Assembly: GCF_001881565.1 (NCBI RefSeq)
Contig: NZ_MPDJ01000001.1
Span: 251,966 to 315,965 of the forward strand
From: Eisenbergiella tayi
Lineage (GTDB): Bacteria; Bacillota; Clostridia; Lachnospirales; Lachnospiraceae
Direction: 5' to 3'
DNA length: 64,000 nt
Below are positions 63,191 to 64,000 of this stretch, piece after piece. Position 1 is the stretch's first letter, and each line of letters opens with the position of its first letter. Both the position numbers and the translations under genes were made by a program. The notes under the pieces are model-generated. The model was not told where the DNA came from. It did not search any database and saw only the letters and a program-made list of their open reading frames with translations.

Positions 63191-63245
63191 AAAAGTCATA
63201 CTATGGTTAATATCAGACATTTATTGCTGTCCAGGGAGGCATTAT

Positions 63246-64000
63246 ATGAATTTTTTCTTTGAGAACCCCAAACATGAAATTTACGGCATCTACGGCCAGA
63301 GCCTGGCGTACGCCCCGCACCTTCACAACCACCTGGAGCTGGTGGGAATGATCGAAGGAAAAGCCATGGCCTATGTGGAAGAAAAGGTATACGAAATCAA
63401 CTCCGGCGACGCCTTTTTTATCTTCCCCAACCAGATACACCATTACGAAAAAATTGCGGATGAAAATTATATCCTGCTTCTTTTCCCCATGGATATCCTC
63501 CCCGAATACACCTCCGTCTTTCAGTCAAAGGTGCCAAAAAGCGCCCTGATACCGGGCGCTTTAAAAAACAGACATGTGCTGCGGTCCATGCAGGAAATCC
63601 TTGCCTTAAAGGACAGCACGGAATCCGGCAGCTACCGTGATTACCTGACCAAAGGCTATCTTCTCATTCTCTTCGGCCAGCTCTTCGCTCTGTCTGAACT
63701 GGAGGATACCCCGCACGTGGACGTCCAGACCGTCAAGCTGCTGCTGGACTACTGCATCGGCCATTACAAGGAGGAAATATCCCTTGATCAGGTGGCCACC
63801 CGGCTGCACCTGAGCAAATTCTATATTTCCCACCTTTTTTCCCAGAAGCTCCACCTCTCCTACAGCGACTACATCCGCTCCCTGCGCATTTCCGAAGCCT
63901 GCCGCCTGCTGACCGAAACCAGCCTCGGCATAACGGAAATCAGTTATCAGGTAGGCTTCCCCACTCCCCGCACCTTCAACCGCGCCTTCCTGAAATACGT
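63246..64000 (+). CDS. AraC family transcriptional regulator, 3'-truncated by window edge
   Basis: 251 codons visible and open at the end of the window; ATG with GGGAGGC upstream. N-terminal cupin-like sensing domain (HNHLELVGMIEGKAMAYVEEKVYEINSGDAFFIFPNQIHHYE, about residues 26-70). The C-terminal AraC DNA-binding domain begins about residue 175: IGHYKEEISLDQVATRLHLSKFYISHLFSQKLHLSYSDYIRSLRISEACRLLTETSLGITEISYQVGFPTPRTFNRAFLKY, with both helix-turn-helix units visible. Only the last few residues should be missing. Divergent from the isomerase-MocA-binding-protein unit, which it probably regulates in response to a sugar. Confidence 0.94.
   Translation, partial: MNFFFENPKHEIYGIYGQSLAYAPHLHNHLELVGMIEGKAMAYVEEKVYEINSGDAFFIFPNQIHHYEKIADENYILLLFPMDILPEYTSVFQSKVPKSALIPGALKNRHVLRSMQEILALKDSTESGSYRDYLTKGYLLILFGQLFALSELEDTPHVDVQTVKLLLDYCIGHYKEEISLDQVATRLHLSKFYISHLFSQKLHLSYSDYIRSLRISEACRLLTETSLGITEISYQVGFPTPRTFNRAFLKY

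Overview
The window looks like a chromosomal stretch of an anaerobic, gut-type Clostridia, most likely Lachnospiraceae. The support is the strong AGGAGG-type ribosome sites, sigma-A promoters with 17-nt spacers, many sugar ABC transporters with LacI/DeoR/AraC regulators, stand-alone AICAR transformylase plus PurO-type IMP cyclohydrolase under a ZTP riboswitch, and DUF975, DUF4358, DUF6106 and DHHW proteins. I cannot name the species. I see no rRNA, tRNA, CRISPR array, intact insertion sequence or prophage.

Layout. 1-0.6 kb: the 3' end of a helical repeat protein. 0.7-4.9 kb: a leftward four-gene envelope-polymer acylation cassette (SGNH hydrolase, DUF4358 lipoprotein, MBOAT acyltransferase, DHHW protein) behind a promoter with four heptamers at exact 11-bp steps. 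5.0-5.4 kb: a long imperfect palindrome. 5.4-7.5 kb: ThuA-like protein, SDR and a degenerate SDR. 7.6-20.6 kb: a catabolic region with ABC transporter, GH1 glucosidase, DeoR regulator and DeoC aldolase leftward, VOC and SDR rightward, and a second leftward operon (Gfo/Idh/MocA dehydrogenase, isomerase-like protein, FGGY kinase, zinc alcohol dehydrogenase). The two leftward promoters share an 11-mer just downstream of the -10. 20.8-27.2 kb: an ABC transporter, LacI regulator and sucrose-phosphorylase-type GH13 operon with LacI-type operators. 27.4-30 kb: a second LacI regulator, a predicted stand-alone ~297-nt RNA with its own promoter and terminator, and a decayed gene fragment.

30-41 kb: DUF3783, aldehyde dehydrogenase, MocR-type regulator, glnS, a DUF975 membrane protein with a Q/G/Y-rich tail, an Rpn-like nuclease, purH/purO behind a ZTP riboswitch, and a DUF2142 membrane protein. 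41-49 kb: an FtsX-type ABC transporter, a two-component system, a GT51 transglycosylase, a TetR regulator, a second very long palindrome, a histidine phosphatase. 49-54.7 kb: acetyltransferase, AAA/PD-(D/E)XK protein, guaB, two small membrane proteins. 54.8-57.2 kb: a BTAD/SARP-type regulator and a GGDEF protein that share a degenerate GGDEF-like C-terminal module. 57.4-64 kb: an unassigned glycoside-hydrolase-like protein, a large solute-binding lipoprotein without adjacent permeases, a MocA dehydrogenase, a sugar isomerase/epimerase, and an AraC regulator cut by the window edge.

The window mostly serves glycoside uptake and catabolism, envelope maintenance and purine metabolism. The most unusual items are the C-rich RNA, the two long palindromes, the heptamer array in front of the acylation cassette, the BTAD/GGDEF pair, and the rare-sugar pathway joined by a shared operator. 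Functions are assigned from motifs read by eye; no database search was possible.
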